A DNA stretch of 64,000 nucleotides from Telluria mixta (GCF_029223865.1 NZ_CP119520.1:1364001-1428000); one strand, 5' to 3'; shown: positions 36,145 through 44,231, numbered from the stretch's first letter. The notes: generated by a model from the sequence alone, not told the origin. Made by a program: numbers and translations.

Positions 36145-37278
36145 ATGAAAAAATCTGCTACTTTCGCTTCGAACATCCGTGCAAACGTTCTCCTGTCCTG
36201 CGGCGCCGTCGTGCTGCTCGCAGCGGCCCCGATGGCTTCCGCCGTCGCCAAAGACTTGTATGTCTCCACGACCGGTTCCGACTCGAACCCGGGCACGCAA
36301 GCCGCGCCGGTGAAGACGATCGCGCGTGCCGATGCTCTCGCAAGCGCCGGTACCATCATCCACGTCGCCGCAGGCACGTACCGGGTCTCCGCGCCCTCGC
36401 TGGATAACGCCGGCATCAAAACGAGCAAGAGCGGTACCGCAACCGCCCGCATCAAATTCGTCTCGGACGTGAAATGGGGCGCGAAAATCATCGTGTCGGG
36501 CACCGGCATCACGTGGGACTCGCGCGGCAGCTATGTCGATATCGATGGTTTCGACATCTCCGGATCGGGCCGTCACGGCATCCTGGCCGCCGGCGCAAAC
36601 CTCACGATGACCAACAACTTCGTCCATGACCTGACCATCAGCGGCGGTTGCAACGGCAGCGGCGGCGCCGCCATCGATACCTACGGCCCGGTCGGCGGTG
36701 TCGTCATCGACCGCAACGTGGTGCGCAACATCGGTGCCTCGATGATCGGCCGATGCAACACGGTGCAAGGCATCTACATCGCGAACGCGAACAATGTCGT
36801 CACCAACAACCTCGTCTCGGGTGTTGCCATGGCCGGCATCCAGCAGTGGCACGGCGCGACCGCGTCGACGATCGTCAACAACACGGTCTTCCACACCAAG
36901 GACGGTATCCTGTTGGGCCAGGGCGATGCCGGCACGACCACGGGTTCAGCCAACAACTACGTTGCCAACAATGTCGTGTATGACAACACGACCTACGGCA
37001 TCGTCGAACTGGGCAAGATGGCCGGTAACAACCGCTATGTGAACAACCTGGTGGCAAAAAGCGGCACCAGCATGCGCGTGGCGGGCAGCGTCAGCGGCAC
37101 CATTTCGTCGGACCCGCTGTTCGTGGCCTACCAGGCCAACGGCACCGGCAACTATCGCCTGTCGAGCAGCTCGCCGGCGATCGACCGCGGTACGTCGACC
37201 TCGGCACCGCGCGTCGACCTGATGCTGGTGGCCCGCCCCCGCGGCGCGGCGATCGATATCGGCGCCTACGAGTTCTAA
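36145..37278 (+). CDS. Exported right-handed beta-helix protein
   Basis: A 377-residue protein with a signal peptide (VLLSCGAVVLLAAAPMASAV, cleavage near AVA-KDL). The mature part opens with the KDLYVSTTGSDSNPGTQAAP motif seen in polysaccharide-lyase-like and Q-anchor beta-helix proteins. Parallel beta-helix coils rich in N, V and G follow (FDISGSGRHGILAAGANLTM, NNYVANNVVYDNTTYGIVEL), and it ends in SSPAIDRGTS to DIGAYEF, the choice-of-anchor-Q type end. No catalytic residues of a known lyase can be named. A cell-surface carbohydrate-binding or -cleaving role is likely. Its last 4 bases overlap the convergent FAD-oxidase gene. Confidence 0.82.
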   Translation: MKKSATFASNIRANVLLSCGAVVLLAAAPMASAVAKDLYVSTTGSDSNPGTQAAPVKTIARADALASAGTIIHVAAGTYRVSAPSLDNAGIKTSKSGTATARIKFVSDVKWGAKIIVSGTGITWDSRGSYVDIDGFDISGSGRHGILAAGANLTMTNNFVHDLTISGGCNGSGGAAIDTYGPVGGVVIDRNVVRNIGASMIGRCNTVQGIYIANANNVVTNNLVSGVAMAGIQQWHGATASTIVNNTVFHTKDGILLGQGDAGTTTGSANNYVANNVVYDNTTYGIVELGKMAGNNRYVNNLVAKSGTSMRVAGSVSGTISSDPLFVAYQANGTGNYRLSSSSPAIDRGTSTSAPRVDLMLVARPRGAAIDIGAYEF

Positions 37279-38723
37279 GCCGGCAGGTCGGGCGCCCAGC
37301 TGCGCCGCAACGCGCCCTGTGCGTCCGCGCCCCACAGCACCTTGCCGGGGTTGAGGATGTCCTGCGGATCGAATACCCGCTTGATGGCCCGCATCAGTTC
37401 CACCGCGGGCAGCCCGGCTTCCTGCACCAGGAAATCCATCTTGTGCATGCCGATGCCGTGCTCGCCCGAGCACGTGCCATCGAGGCGGATCGCACGGGCC
37501 ACCAGCCGGGCGTTGAGCAATTCCGCGCGTTCGCGTTGCTCCGGCTGGTGCGGATCGATCAGGTAGCCGAAATGGAAATTGCCGTCGCCGACATGCCCGA
37601 CCAGGTAGTACGGCATACCCATCTCGTCCGCTTCGCGCACCGACTCGAGCAGGCATTCCGCCAGGCGGCTGATCGGCACGCAGGTGTCGGTGCTGATCGC
37701 GCGGCAGCCGGGGATCGAGGCGATGGCCGCGAAATAGGCGTGATGGCGCGCTGTCCAGAGACGCGACCGCGCTTCGGCGTCGGTCGCCCAGGCGAACGCC
37801 GCGCCGCCGTGTTCCGCAGTCAAGGCCTCGACCGATTCCGCCTGTTCGCGCACGGAGGCCGGTGTGCCGTGGAATTCCATCAGCAGCATCGGTCCTTCGC
37901 GCAGATCCAGCTTGCTGTACCGGTTCACCATCCGCACGGCATGCGCGTCGAGCAGTTCCATGCGCGCGATCGGGATGCCGGATTGGACCACGTCGATCGC
38001 GGCACCGACAGCTTCGGCGATACCCGGGAACGAACACACGGCCGCCGACTGCGCTTCCGGCAGCGGGTGCAGGCGCACGACGATCTCGGTGAACACGCCG
38101 AGCGTGCCTTCGCTGCCCACCATCAGCCGGGTCAGGTCGTAGCCCGCACTGCTCTTGCGCGCACGCGTCCCGGTATGCACGATCTCGCCGGCGGCCGTGA
38201 CGACCTGCAGCGCGAGCACGTTCTCGCGCATCGTGCCGTAGCGCACGGCATTGGTGCCGCTGGCACGCGTGGCGCACATGCCGCCGATCGACGCATCCGC
38301 GCCCGGATCCACGGGGAAGAACAATCCGGTGCCCTTGAGCGCCTGGTTCAGCTGCATCCTCGTCACACCCGGCTGCACCGTCGCCGTCATGTCTGCCGTG
38401 TCGATGGCAAGCACACGGTTCATGCGGCTCACGTCCAGGCTGATGCCGCCCCGTACCGCCAGCAGATGACCTTCCAGCGACGACCCCGCGCCGAACGGGA
38501 TCACGGGGACCGCGTGCTTGTTGGCCAGGGCGAGCAGCGCCTGGACATCTTCGACGTCCTCGGCGAACACCACGGCGTCCGGAGGATTCACGTCCACGAA
38601 CGCGGACTCGTCGCGGCCGTGCTGGTCGCGGACCGCGGCGGCGGTCGAGAAACGGGCGCCGAAGCGGGCTTGCAGTTCGGCCAGCAAGGGGGCCGGCAGG
38701 CCCTGGGCCGTGCGGTCGTTCAT
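37275..38723 (-). CDS. FAD-linked oxidase (GlcD / D-lactate dehydrogenase-like)
   Basis: A 482-residue oxidoreductase of the vanillyl-alcohol-oxidase fold. The FAD-binding PP-loop region reads VIPFGAGSSLEGHLLAVRGG, and GGMCATRASGTNAVRYGTMR is the second FAD contact. The C-terminal cap contains VGDGNFHFGYLIDP and CSGEHGIGMHKMDFL with the conserved substrate His residues. Such enzymes oxidise D-2-hydroxyacids (glycolate, D-lactate). It lacks neighbouring GlcE/GlcF genes, so it resembles the single-subunit cytochrome-linked D-lactate dehydrogenase type. It is followed upstream by the NTF2-like gene 13 bp away on the same strand. Confidence 0.9.
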   Translation of the reverse strand: MNDRTAQGLPAPLLAELQARFGARFSTAAAVRDQHGRDESAFVDVNPPDAVVFAEDVEDVQALLALANKHAVPVIPFGAGSSLEGHLLAVRGGISLDVSRMNRVLAIDTADMTATVQPGVTRMQLNQALKGTGLFFPVDPGADASIGGMCATRASGTNAVRYGTMRENVLALQVVTAAGEIVHTGTRARKSSAGYDLTRLMVGSEGTLGVFTEIVVRLHPLPEAQSAAVCSFPGIAEAVGAAIDVVQSGIPIARMELLDAHAVRMVNRYSKLDLREGPMLLMEFHGTPASVREQAESVEALTAEHGGAAFAWATDAEARSRLWTARHHAYFAAIASIPGCRAISTDTCVPISRLAECLLESVREADEMGMPYYLVGHVGDGNFHFGYLIDPHQPEQRERAELLNARLVARAIRLDGTCSGEHGIGMHKMDFLVQEAGLPAVELMRAIKRVFDPQDILNPGKVLWGADAQGALRRSWAPDLPA

Positions 38724-38736
38724 TCCATGACTCCTT

Positions 38737-39240
38737 TTACTTGGCGGGCGCGTCGACGTGCTCGTAACTGAAAATGCGCGAGATCCGCCACTGCTTTCCT
38801 TGCAAGAGCATCAAGTGCGTAAAGTTCGCGTGGCCCGCAAGCGTCTCCGGCGCACCCGCCGGCCGTGCATAGAACTTATGCTCGCCGGTCACCATGGCGC
38901 CATACAGCGTCTCGCCATGGCGCATCGGGAAGAAGCGGATCGTTCCCGGTATGGCTTCACGGCGCAATTTGACCGGCGCGCTCTTCATGCCGTCGTTTAC
39001 CGCGGACAGCGCCTTCTTGCCGATCAGCTTGCCGCCACGATCGTGATAAAACTCGACGTCCTGTGCGAGCCAGGCATTCATGGCGTCCGGGTCGGCGCGA
39101 TTGTAGGCTTCCCAATACGCCTTGTCCGCGGCGCGTGCGCCGGCATCCCAGGCGCTGTCGGCTGCCGGCTGGGCCATGGCGGTGGTGGACGCCATGGCGA
39201 GCATGGCGATGGATGTGGATACTAAACCGCGTGCAAACAT
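38737..39240 (-). CDS. Exported NTF2/SnoaL-like protein
   Basis: A 167-residue protein started at MFARGLVSTSIAMLAMASTT (39240), with GGAGA five bases upstream; an ATG 30 bp further out lacks a ribosome site. A signal peptide (to about TTAMA) is followed by an NTF2-like cone fold of the DUF4440/SnoaL type: YWEAYNRADPDAMNAWLAQD, VEFYHDRGGKLIGKKAL and a terminal sheet ending RISRIFSYEHV. The family includes ketosteroid-isomerase-like enzymes and non-enzymatic binders; no function is assigned. It is 13 bp upstream of the FAD-oxidase gene, probably in one operon. Confidence 0.78.
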   Translation of the reverse strand: MFARGLVSTSIAMLAMASTTAMAQPAADSAWDAGARAADKAYWEAYNRADPDAMNAWLAQDVEFYHDRGGKLIGKKALSAVNDGMKSAPVKLRREAIPGTIRFFPMRHGETLYGAMVTGEHKFYARPAGAPETLAGHANFTHLMLLQGKQWRISRIFSYEHVDAPAK

Positions 39241-39350
39241 CAATTCTCCAATATTGATCCGGGGACGCATGCCGACTGCTCCAGCCGTTCCGAATTATAT
39301 TGCGTGCCTTCGCCAACGGCTAACGCCGAGTACCGGAAATGGCGGGCGGC

Positions 39351-39906
39351 CTAGCGGCTGGGCGCCTGGAAATCCACGTCGGCCGTCTTCACGATTCCCG
39401 CGCTGCGGCCGGGGCCAGTGTGGTAGCTCCAGTACAGGTTCGTGTGCGCTGGCGGGTTCCGGTGCGCCCCATTCGGTCTTGTCGCCTGTCGTGTGGGCAT
39501 CGCTGACGAGGATGACGTCGTACCCGCGCGTAAAGGCGCCATGGATCGTCGAGCGGATGCAGGCATCGGTCTCGGCACCTGCCACGAACAATCTGCCCAC
39601 CCGCAGCCCCGCCAGGTGCTCGGCCAGTACGGTATCTTCGAAGGCGTCGCCGTAGGCCTTGTCGATCCGTGCATCGTCCGGCGCGGGATGAAGCTCGGGC
39701 ACCAGCTCCCAGCCCTCCGTGCCGCGCACCAGGCCGTCGTCCGCATGTTGAACCCAGATCACCGGAACGCCCGCGGCGCGCGCCTTGGCGACCAGCTGGT
39801 TGATGTTCGCGACGACCGCATCGCGGGCGTGCGCCTGGGCGACCACGTCCCGCTGCACGTCGACGATGAGCAGGGCGGTGTTTGGGCGGTTCTCGAATGT
39901 CGTCAT
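39351..39906 (-). pseudogene. Isochorismatase-family cysteine hydrolase, C-terminus frameshifted
   Basis: The first 150 residues are a typical isochorismatase-like hydrolase: catalytic Asp in TALLIVDVQRDV, Lys in ARIDKAYGDAFEDT, and nucleophile Cys in VAGAETDACIRST, then GYDVILVSDAHTTGDKTEW. After about 39450 the frame loses homology (and would stop at 39295), while the expected ending AHTNLYWSYHTGPGRSAGIV is found in another frame with a stop at 39351. Removing one base restores a protein of about 184 residues. All catalytic residues precede the break, so partial function is conceivable. A real mutation and an assembly error cannot be told apart here. Confidence 0.7.
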
Positions 39907-40017
39907 AAAGGCCTCGTTGAAAGTGTGCTGTCTTTGCCCGGCGGTGCGAGGCTCTTTCGTTCTCTGTCGATGAGCGTTATTTCAAGAGCCGAGGTTCAAG
40001 CGGACAACCTGGACGAA

Positions 40018-40117
40018 GTCCGTTTCTGGCCGGGCCTGCCTGTCATCAGCATAGCAGTTTGCAAAAGTGAACACGCACAAGGGCGTAACAGATAGCGGTA
40101 GCCGATCCAAGGCGGAC
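40018..40117 (+). repeat. Array repeat R1 (long form)
   Basis: Begins GTCCGTTTCTGGCC and ends CCGATCCAAGGCGGAC, so the ends pair. An internal insert containing CAGCATAGCAG makes it about 100 bp. It closes the array after its last gene. Confidence 0.65.
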
Positions 40118-40134
40118 CTTGGGCAGCAATGCTG

Positions 40135-40422
40135 TTAGCGGCTGGGCTTACCGAACACGCGCGTATGCCAGTACATCTGTGGTGCGGCAAACCAGCCTTC
40201 GTTCCTGGTCGTTCGGAACTGAGCAAGTTGAGCCATCGGTATTTGATAGCGGCTGAACAAAGCTAACAGGTCTCTGAGGGACGGCTGCGACAGGTTCGTT
40301 CTCACCACCAAGGTATCTTGTTCCCACCGAAGAACGCCAGGAATCTCCAGCGCCCATTCAAACAGATGCTTCTCGTCTAGCTGCGACCCAAAATGCACGC
40401 CTGAACAGTCGAGATAAATCAT
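40135..40422 (-). CDS. Array gene 9: small hypothetical protein (95 aa)
   Basis: A 95-residue soluble protein started at MIYLDCSGVHFGSQLDEKHL; longer readings add an Arg-rich leader that crosses repeat R2 and are rejected. It is mixed alpha/beta with FEWALEIPGVLRWEQDTLVV, a helix SQPSLRDLLALFSRYQIPMA, and an aromatic C-terminal tail. The compact acidic N-terminal half resembles small immunity proteins in general make-up, but there is no family match I can name. It is bounded by repeats R1 (3') and R2 (5'). The UAA stop sits 18 bases before R1. Confidence 0.6.
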   Translation of the reverse strand: MIYLDCSGVHFGSQLDEKHLFEWALEIPGVLRWEQDTLVVRTNLSQPSLRDLLALFSRYQIPMAQLAQFRTTRNEGWFAAPQMYWHTRVFGKPSR

Positions 40423-40440
40423 TGGTTTCCTTGCTCTTCT

Positions 40441-40503
40441 ACGTCTTCTCCTAGCCCGTTGCTGCCGCTCAGTGTATGACTGCTGTCGACCCAATACACA
40501 CGT
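40441..40503 (+). repeat. Array repeat R2
   Basis: A degenerate short copy (ACGTCTTCTCCTAGCCCGTT through GTCGACCCAATACACACG). It aligns along its length with R9, including the central GCTGCCGCTCAGTGTATGAC. Confidence 0.55.
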
Positions 40504-40554
40504 TGGCTGCCGTCCCAAGTAAGCTCTAACGAACGTGGCTTGGTCACACAATTC

Positions 40555-40839
40555 CTACTGAAGTTCGGCGTACAAACGCCGCAGTATCGCGTCGCCTGCA
40601 TCTGAATTCGCGAGCAGATAACTACCGCTCCAGTTATCCCAACCGGCGGAAATCTCAAGCTCGGCACGTAAGAACGACGGGCATACTCCTTCATCGAGTC
40701 CGGCGACGATGCCGCCATGTCTAGCAAACCCGAGTTCGTTTTCGAGTTTAGCGCATGCCTGCTGGTATGCCACGGAATCGTAATCGCCGAAATCGAGATT
40801 CAGGTGCCCGTTAGCGGCAATGTGCAAGGATGGGTTCAT
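40555..40839 (-). CDS. Array gene 8: small hypothetical protein (94 aa)
   Basis: A 94-residue soluble protein started at MNPSLHIAANGHLNLDFGDY; a GTG 45 bp upstream is an alternative start. It has an N-terminal beta hairpin, a helix DSVAYQQACAKLENELGF and a C-terminal sheet/helix with WDNWSGSYLLANSDAGDAIL. No family is recognised. It lies between repeats R2 and R3, about 50 bases from each side. Confidence 0.55.
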   Translation of the reverse strand: MNPSLHIAANGHLNLDFGDYDSVAYQQACAKLENELGFARHGGIVAGLDEGVCPSFLRAELEISAGWDNWSGSYLLANSDAGDAILRRLYAELQ

Positions 40840-40884
40840 AGCGATGCGGTTATGGCTGAGTTCACAAACTGATCCATGCTCCAC

Positions 40885-40950
40885 GTAGGTCCGCTGTTGG
40901 CCGAATGCGGGCCTACAACGACGTCCGCTTCCGACCCATTGCAGACGTTC
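40885..40950 (+). repeat. Array repeat R3
   Basis: A short-form copy starting GTAGGTCCGCTGTTGGCCGA and ending CCGACCCATTGCAGACGTTC. The GTCCGCT motif occurs twice (near 40889 and 40923). Confidence 0.7.
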
Positions 40951-40953
40951 GAG

Positions 40954-41298
40954 CTATGACTTCAACGTCTTAGCGATCCGGCGCGTCAGGTATCCGGCGA
41001 AAAATGCTATCGCTCCAAGTCCAAACGCCATTGTTAGTACGACTGGCACGAGAACAATTGCCGATAAGCGTTCAGACGCTGTCCCTACAACTAAACCTAA
41101 GCCAGTCCAGCAACACAAGGCCAGCGTCAAGCCTGCAAAGAATCGGGTTGCGTCTGCTTGGAAGCATCCTGCAACGAAAGCGATAAGGACTGAAAAAAAG
41201 GCGGCCGGCAGCCCAAAGCCAGACGTTGCAGCCATAACAACTGCGTAGATTCCAAACGCGGCCGCGCCAGCTATAAGCGACCAACTTTGAATTTTCAT
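40954..41298 (-). CDS. Array gene 7: small membrane protein (114 aa)
   Basis: A 114-residue, very hydrophobic protein with four likely membrane helices: SLIAGAAAFGIYAVVMAATS, GLPAAFFSVLIAFVAGCFQA, FFAGLTLALCCWTGLGLVVG, and VLVPVVLTMAFGLGAIAFFA, then a basic tail RRIAKTLKS. No transport motif is seen. Repeat R3 starts 4 bases after its stop and R4 lies about 48 bp before its start, so the gene fills its cassette. Confidence 0.6.
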   Translation of the reverse strand: MKIQSWSLIAGAAAFGIYAVVMAATSGFGLPAAFFSVLIAFVAGCFQADATRFFAGLTLALCCWTGLGLVVGTASERLSAIVLVPVVLTMAFGLGAIAFFAGYLTRRIAKTLKS

Positions 41299-41345
41299 TT
41301 TTATGCGCAGAGTAGGTCTATCAACAATGTTTAAACGGTCGGCCC

Positions 41346-41410
41346 ATGTCCGCTCTTGGCCGAACTCGGCCGTTCATTGTACGGCAGTAGCCGACCCGTA
41401 GGGGACGGTC
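41346..41410 (+). repeat. Array repeat R4
   Basis: The clearest short copy. ATGTCCGCTCTTGGCCGA opens it, GGCCGA-AC-TCGGCC (41358-41371) is a perfect internal hairpin, GCCG and CGGC flank TTCATTGTA, and CCGACCCGTAGGGGAC closes it so that GTCC pairs with GGAC. Confidence 0.75.
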
Positions 41411-41427
41411 GTGACGAGGGCTGATAG

Positions 41428-41829
41428 TTAGATGCGTGCGTTCTGTAAGCGAGCAAACAACTCACCTAACGTCAGTTTTTCAGTCCAAATTTCGCCGAGC
41501 GCGATTCCGTGTTTAGCTTTGAGGTCATCGGTCAATGTCTCAATTTCCAACGCGTCCGCGACCCAACGGTTGGGGTACAAGTCGCGATAGATTTCCCAGA
41601 TCCGATCGTCAGGGCTGAACTTTAATTTCTCACTGTCCCGAAAGGCAAAAGCGGCAACGAAGAGCAAGAGGAACTCTCTTATGTCCTCCTTAGTAGCTTG
41701 TGGAAATGCTCTACGCCACTGTGCACCCTGGCACTTTCGAAATTGATATCCCTTGGGAATGCTAGTTCCGAACCTTAGCCAGAGTATCGACAGCAGAATC
41801 AAAAGACCCACTACCGCAAGCATGCTCAT
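41428..41829 (-). CDS. Array gene 6: small protein with one membrane helix (133 aa)
   Basis: A 133-residue protein started at MSMLAVVGLLILLSILWLRF, with GGTGAG upstream. The N-terminal helix (2-20) is the only membrane span. The soluble part has RKCQGAQWRRAFPQATKEDI and an acidic helical C-terminus (VADALEIETLTDDLKAKHGI) that recalls DUF1493/acyl-carrier-like folds, without a Ser phosphopantetheine site. Function unknown. It lies between repeats R4 and R5. Confidence 0.58.
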   Translation of the reverse strand: MSMLAVVGLLILLSILWLRFGTSIPKGYQFRKCQGAQWRRAFPQATKEDIREFLLLFVAAFAFRDSEKLKFSPDDRIWEIYRDLYPNRWVADALEIETLTDDLKAKHGIALGEIWTEKLTLGELFARLQNARI

Positions 41830-41865
41830 TTCGCTCACCACCTTATTGTTTTCGCTACACCGCCA

Positions 41866-41890
41866 ACGACCGCTCCTGGCCGATAGAAGA
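41866..41890 (+). repeat. Array repeat R5 (left half)
   Basis: CGACCGCTCCTGGCCGATAG matches the left half of the repeat; the right half is missing or too diverged to recognise. It keeps the one-repeat-per-gene order. Confidence 0.5.
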
Positions 41891-41922
41891 AGTCTCACAG
41901 CTATCGCAAAACCATGGTCAAA

Positions 41923-42264
41923 TTATAAAAGAGAGAAAGTAATCCATAGATACCAGAGGAACGGCGCAATCAAAATCACATAGACACTGCGTCGGACAAC
42001 TTTGGAAGCAGGAGCTTGTGTTCCAGTATTACGCCTTTCCAGATGAGCCGACCACAGAGCGCTAGAACCACTCACGAGCAACGCAAGTACATAGGTCACA
42101 AAAAGCACACCAATCATCAGGAATGCATCTGACCCTCCCATTTGCCCTTTATGCTCCTTCGCATAGGCAATGACAGAAAAGATCCACGCGATGCCCAGCA
42201 GTAGCGGCACAATGCCGACGACCATGAGAGCGTTCGCGATGCGTAGTTGGCTTTGTAGTGTCAT
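41923..42264 (-). CDS. Array gene 5: small membrane protein (113 aa)
   Basis: A 113-residue protein with three membrane helices: ANALMVVGIVPLLLGIAWIF, AFLMIGVLFVTYVLALLVSG, and a C-terminal SVYVILIAPFLWYLWITFSL. A polar loop KEHKGQMGGSD and a basic loop HLERRNTGTQ lie between them. No family is recognised. It lies between repeats R5 and R6. Confidence 0.58.
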   Translation of the reverse strand: MTLQSQLRIANALMVVGIVPLLLGIAWIFSVIAYAKEHKGQMGGSDAFLMIGVLFVTYVLALLVSGSSALWSAHLERRNTGTQAPASKVVRRSVYVILIAPFLWYLWITFSLL

Positions 42265-42344
42265 ATCAACAGTCTACGGCATCCGAGACAGTAAAAATGC
42301 ACGGATGGTCACAAGCTATTTTTCGCTGAACAAAATCACCGCAA

Positions 42345-42404
42345 GTCTGCTCTTTCCCCTTCGCGGCCGCTTCGTGTAAGGCAGATTCCGACCCATAGCG
42401 GACG
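42345..42404 (+). repeat. Array repeat R6
   Basis: A short copy: GTCTGCTCTTTCCCC opens it and CCGACCCATAGCGGAC closes it; GTCTGCT and AGCGGAC pair over 7 bp with one G-T. Confidence 0.65.
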
Positions 42405-42417
42405 TAGCTAAAGCTGG

Positions 42418-42681
42418 CTAAGCGAACTCGGCCGCCATTCGAAGCGCGCTAAAAGCGATGTACTCGTTCGTGTATTCGGGGCCTTCCGCCTCTGGTCCCG
42501 CAAGCCAACAGTCAAACTCGTCGTCGCATCTTTCGACAGCTTCCTTCAATGAGCGCCTCTCGTCTTGCGAGCAGTTGTCGATGAGGCATTCCCGTGCCCG
42601 GTCATCAGCGATTCCGTATTTTTCAGCGAGAGCAATCAGGTGATGTAGTTGAAGCGGAACGTTTGAAGGTCGAAGGTTCAT
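42418..42681 (-). CDS. Array gene 4: small acidic helical protein (87 aa)
   Basis: An 87-residue soluble protein, mostly helical and acidic: LQLHHLIALAEKYGIADDRA, NCSQDERRSLKEAVERCDDE, then a short loop PEAEGPEYTNEY and a final helix. Nothing in it marks an enzyme; it resembles small immunity or antitoxin-like proteins in size and charge only. It lies between repeats R6 (13 bp after the stop) and R7 (30 bp before the start). Confidence 0.58.
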   Translation of the reverse strand: MNLRPSNVPLQLHHLIALAEKYGIADDRARECLIDNCSQDERRSLKEAVERCDDEFDCWLAGPEAEGPEYTNEYIAFSALRMAAEFA

Positions 42682-42710
42682 GACGGTACCTAGATATGGC
42701 AGCGATTCGA

Positions 42711-42814
42711 ACGACCGCTATTGGCCGATCTAGGCCGTTGGACCCAGCATACCAGCTTGCTTGGTTGCAAAGTTCACGGACTGTTACGACAGGCAGCAGC
42801 TACATGGAGTGGAC
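42711..42814 (+). repeat. Array repeat R7 (long form)
   Basis: Left half ACGACCGCTATTGGCCGATC, an insert with CAGCATACCAGCTTGC that is shared with R1, and a diverged right half GGCAGCAGCTACATGGAGTG ending in GGAC. About 104 bp in all. Confidence 0.55.
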
Positions 42815-42840
42815 TTCGTAGTCCAAGTTAAATACAACGT

Positions 42841-43331
42841 TCAAAGACCCAAAGGGCAGTCTCGCCAAAATTTTCTTGAGCCGGCAGTTTCACCCGCACC
42901 TCCACACTCATGAATTGGGTGGAAACCCTTGTCGTCTCCGGTTGCGCTGCCGTTTCGATGCGGTGTGAAGGTCACAGTGTTACCGTCAGAGATCAAGGAA
43001 ACTAGTGACGTCTGCTTCTGAAATGTCGCTTCGCTTTTGACGACCGTAGCCGCCAATCTCGAGGCAGCTAATTCCTTCCAATTTAGAGGATGGGCGACGC
43101 CATTATGCGATCTCTCCAGTGCTTGACTGATAGCCCTACTTAGTTCCACAGCTGATATTGGCGCATGTAACACGATGTAGGGCTCAACCGTAATCCCGAT
43201 ACCAGACGTTGTCGTGCTGACCGGACAGACTATGTACCGCGATGGGAGCCTGTAGATAGACGCTTTTCTGACCGGGATAGTGGCCCCGAAAACGGAAAGT
43301 ATGGGCTGACGAGACGGCTAACCAGTTTCAT
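42841..43331 (-). pseudogene. Array gene 3: hypothetical protein, probably frameshifted
   Basis: The frame from about 43280 to 42841 reads as a good protein (VRKASIYRLPSRYIVCPVST, EPYIVLHAPISAVELSRAIS, LVSLISDGNTVTFTPHRNG). It has no ATG between the upstream stop near 43313 and a weak internal GTG at 43173. An ATG at 43331 opens the neighbouring frame with a fitting start MKLVSRLVSPYFPFSG. The two join if one G is added to the G4 run (C4 on the plus strand) at 43284-43287, giving about 163 residues. No family is recognised. It lies between repeats R7 and R8. Confidence 0.5.
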
Positions 43332-43357
43332 GATAAGGCTCGCAACAGGATAAGTGG

Positions 43358-43410
43358 ACGATCGCTTTTGGCCAGTTGCAGACTGTCGGGACAGCATAGC
43401 ACCTTGCTAC
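43358..43410 (+). repeat. Array repeat R8 (long form, degenerate)
   Basis: ACGATCGCTTTTGGCCAGTT matches the left half; GGGACAGCATAGCACCTTGC matches the insert seen in R1 and R7. The right end cannot be placed with confidence. Confidence 0.5.
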
Positions 43411-43481
43411 ATCGAAAAATCTCGTGAAGTGTCACGAACGTCTGCAACCACCTCGAAGCAAACCTTCGCCTTCGTCCAATC

Positions 43482-43814
43482 TCAACAGCCATGTCGACGT
43501 GCGAAAACAAGGAACTCTACTTGCTCTGGATCTGAAAGCCACCTAGCTGTAATCTCTGCACCTGGGTCTTCAGCGTTAATTAAGTCTGCCTCGGGTTGCC
43601 ATGTTTTATCGTCGGGATTTCCAAAGCCAACCGTACATCCTGACTTGATAAGCGAACCTGAAACTCGCCCGATCGCCAAGGGAAGCTCATCCTTTGCGTA
43701 TGTCGGCCCACCGAAGCTACTTGTAGTGATATGGCAAAGGAACACAAGGTCGCGCTCCGCTTCGCAAATCAACGACCTGATCCATTCTTGCTCAAGCTGG
43801 TCTGTATAAGTCAT
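43482..43814 (-). CDS. Array gene 2: small hypothetical protein (110 aa)
   Basis: A 110-residue soluble acidic protein starting MTYTDQLEQEWIRSLICEAE. It has an N-terminal helix, a beta strand RDLVFLCHITTSSFGGPTYA, and a C-terminal ITARWLSDPEQVEFLVFARR. The balance of hydrophobic strands and acidic helices suggests a folded cytosolic protein. No family is recognised. It lies between repeats R8 and R9. Confidence 0.58.
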   Translation of the reverse strand: MTYTDQLEQEWIRSLICEAERDLVFLCHITTSSFGGPTYAKDELPLAIGRVSGSLIKSGCTVGFGNPDDKTWQPEADLINAEDPGAEITARWLSDPEQVEFLVFARRHGC

Positions 43815-43860
43815 AAATGGCGTTCGCCAATGACATCTTCGAGAAATTCACATCAGGGCA

Positions 43861-43922
43861 ATGTCTACTCCTGGCCGGCTGTTGCCGTCCAGTGTACGAC
43901 AGAGACCGACCCGAAGCGGACA
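43861..43922 (+). repeat. Array repeat R9
   Basis: A full short copy: ATGTCTACTCCTGGCCGG at the left, CCGACCCGAAGCGGACAC at the right, with CGTCCAGTGTACGAC in the centre. Confidence 0.72.
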
Positions 43923-43929
43923 CAGGAGT

Positions 43930-44184
43930 TTAGTGATCGTATTTCGCCAAGAAGTCGTTAATCTCTTGGTCTGCAGCTGCCCAGTTGGGACCACGCGCCT
44001 CATACATGCTGACAAGACCAAGCAGCTCTATCAAGTTTTCGGCCTGAAAGCGCAAGCCGTCTTTCTCGGCGTACCAACCGTCGTTTCCGGGTGCGGTTAC
44101 GGTGTAAGTCTTTTGGGTAAGAACGAGGTAGGCCGGGACTTCCACATTCGCAGCCGCGCAGAGGAAAGTTTGGACTTGATCCAT
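43930..44184 (-). CDS. Array gene 1: small hypothetical protein (84 aa)
   Basis: An 84-residue soluble protein starting MDQVQTFLCAAANVEVPAYL. A strand-rich centre (KTYTVTAPGNDGWYAEKDGL) leads to a helix AENLIELLGLVSMYEARGP and an acidic tail. It resembles small SMI1/immunity-like or DUF proteins in size only; no assignment is made. It is the first cassette in gene orientation, between repeats R9 and R10. Confidence 0.58.
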   Translation of the reverse strand: MDQVQTFLCAAANVEVPAYLVLTQKTYTVTAPGNDGWYAEKDGLRFQAENLIELLGLVSMYEARGPNWAAADQEINDFLAKYDH

Positions 44185-44231
44185 ACAAATACTCCAATGA
44201 GTCCGAGGTCGGGTTGTCCTGAGGGTCGCCT

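Noticed and set aside
40135..41435. Canonical attC sites in the small-gene array
   Set aside because: Some gene ends read TAAC (for example ATCTAAC on the minus strand at the stop at 41428), fitting RYYYAAC, but the matching GTTRRRY partner is not found at the other end of the repeats. The array is therefore called cassette-like only.
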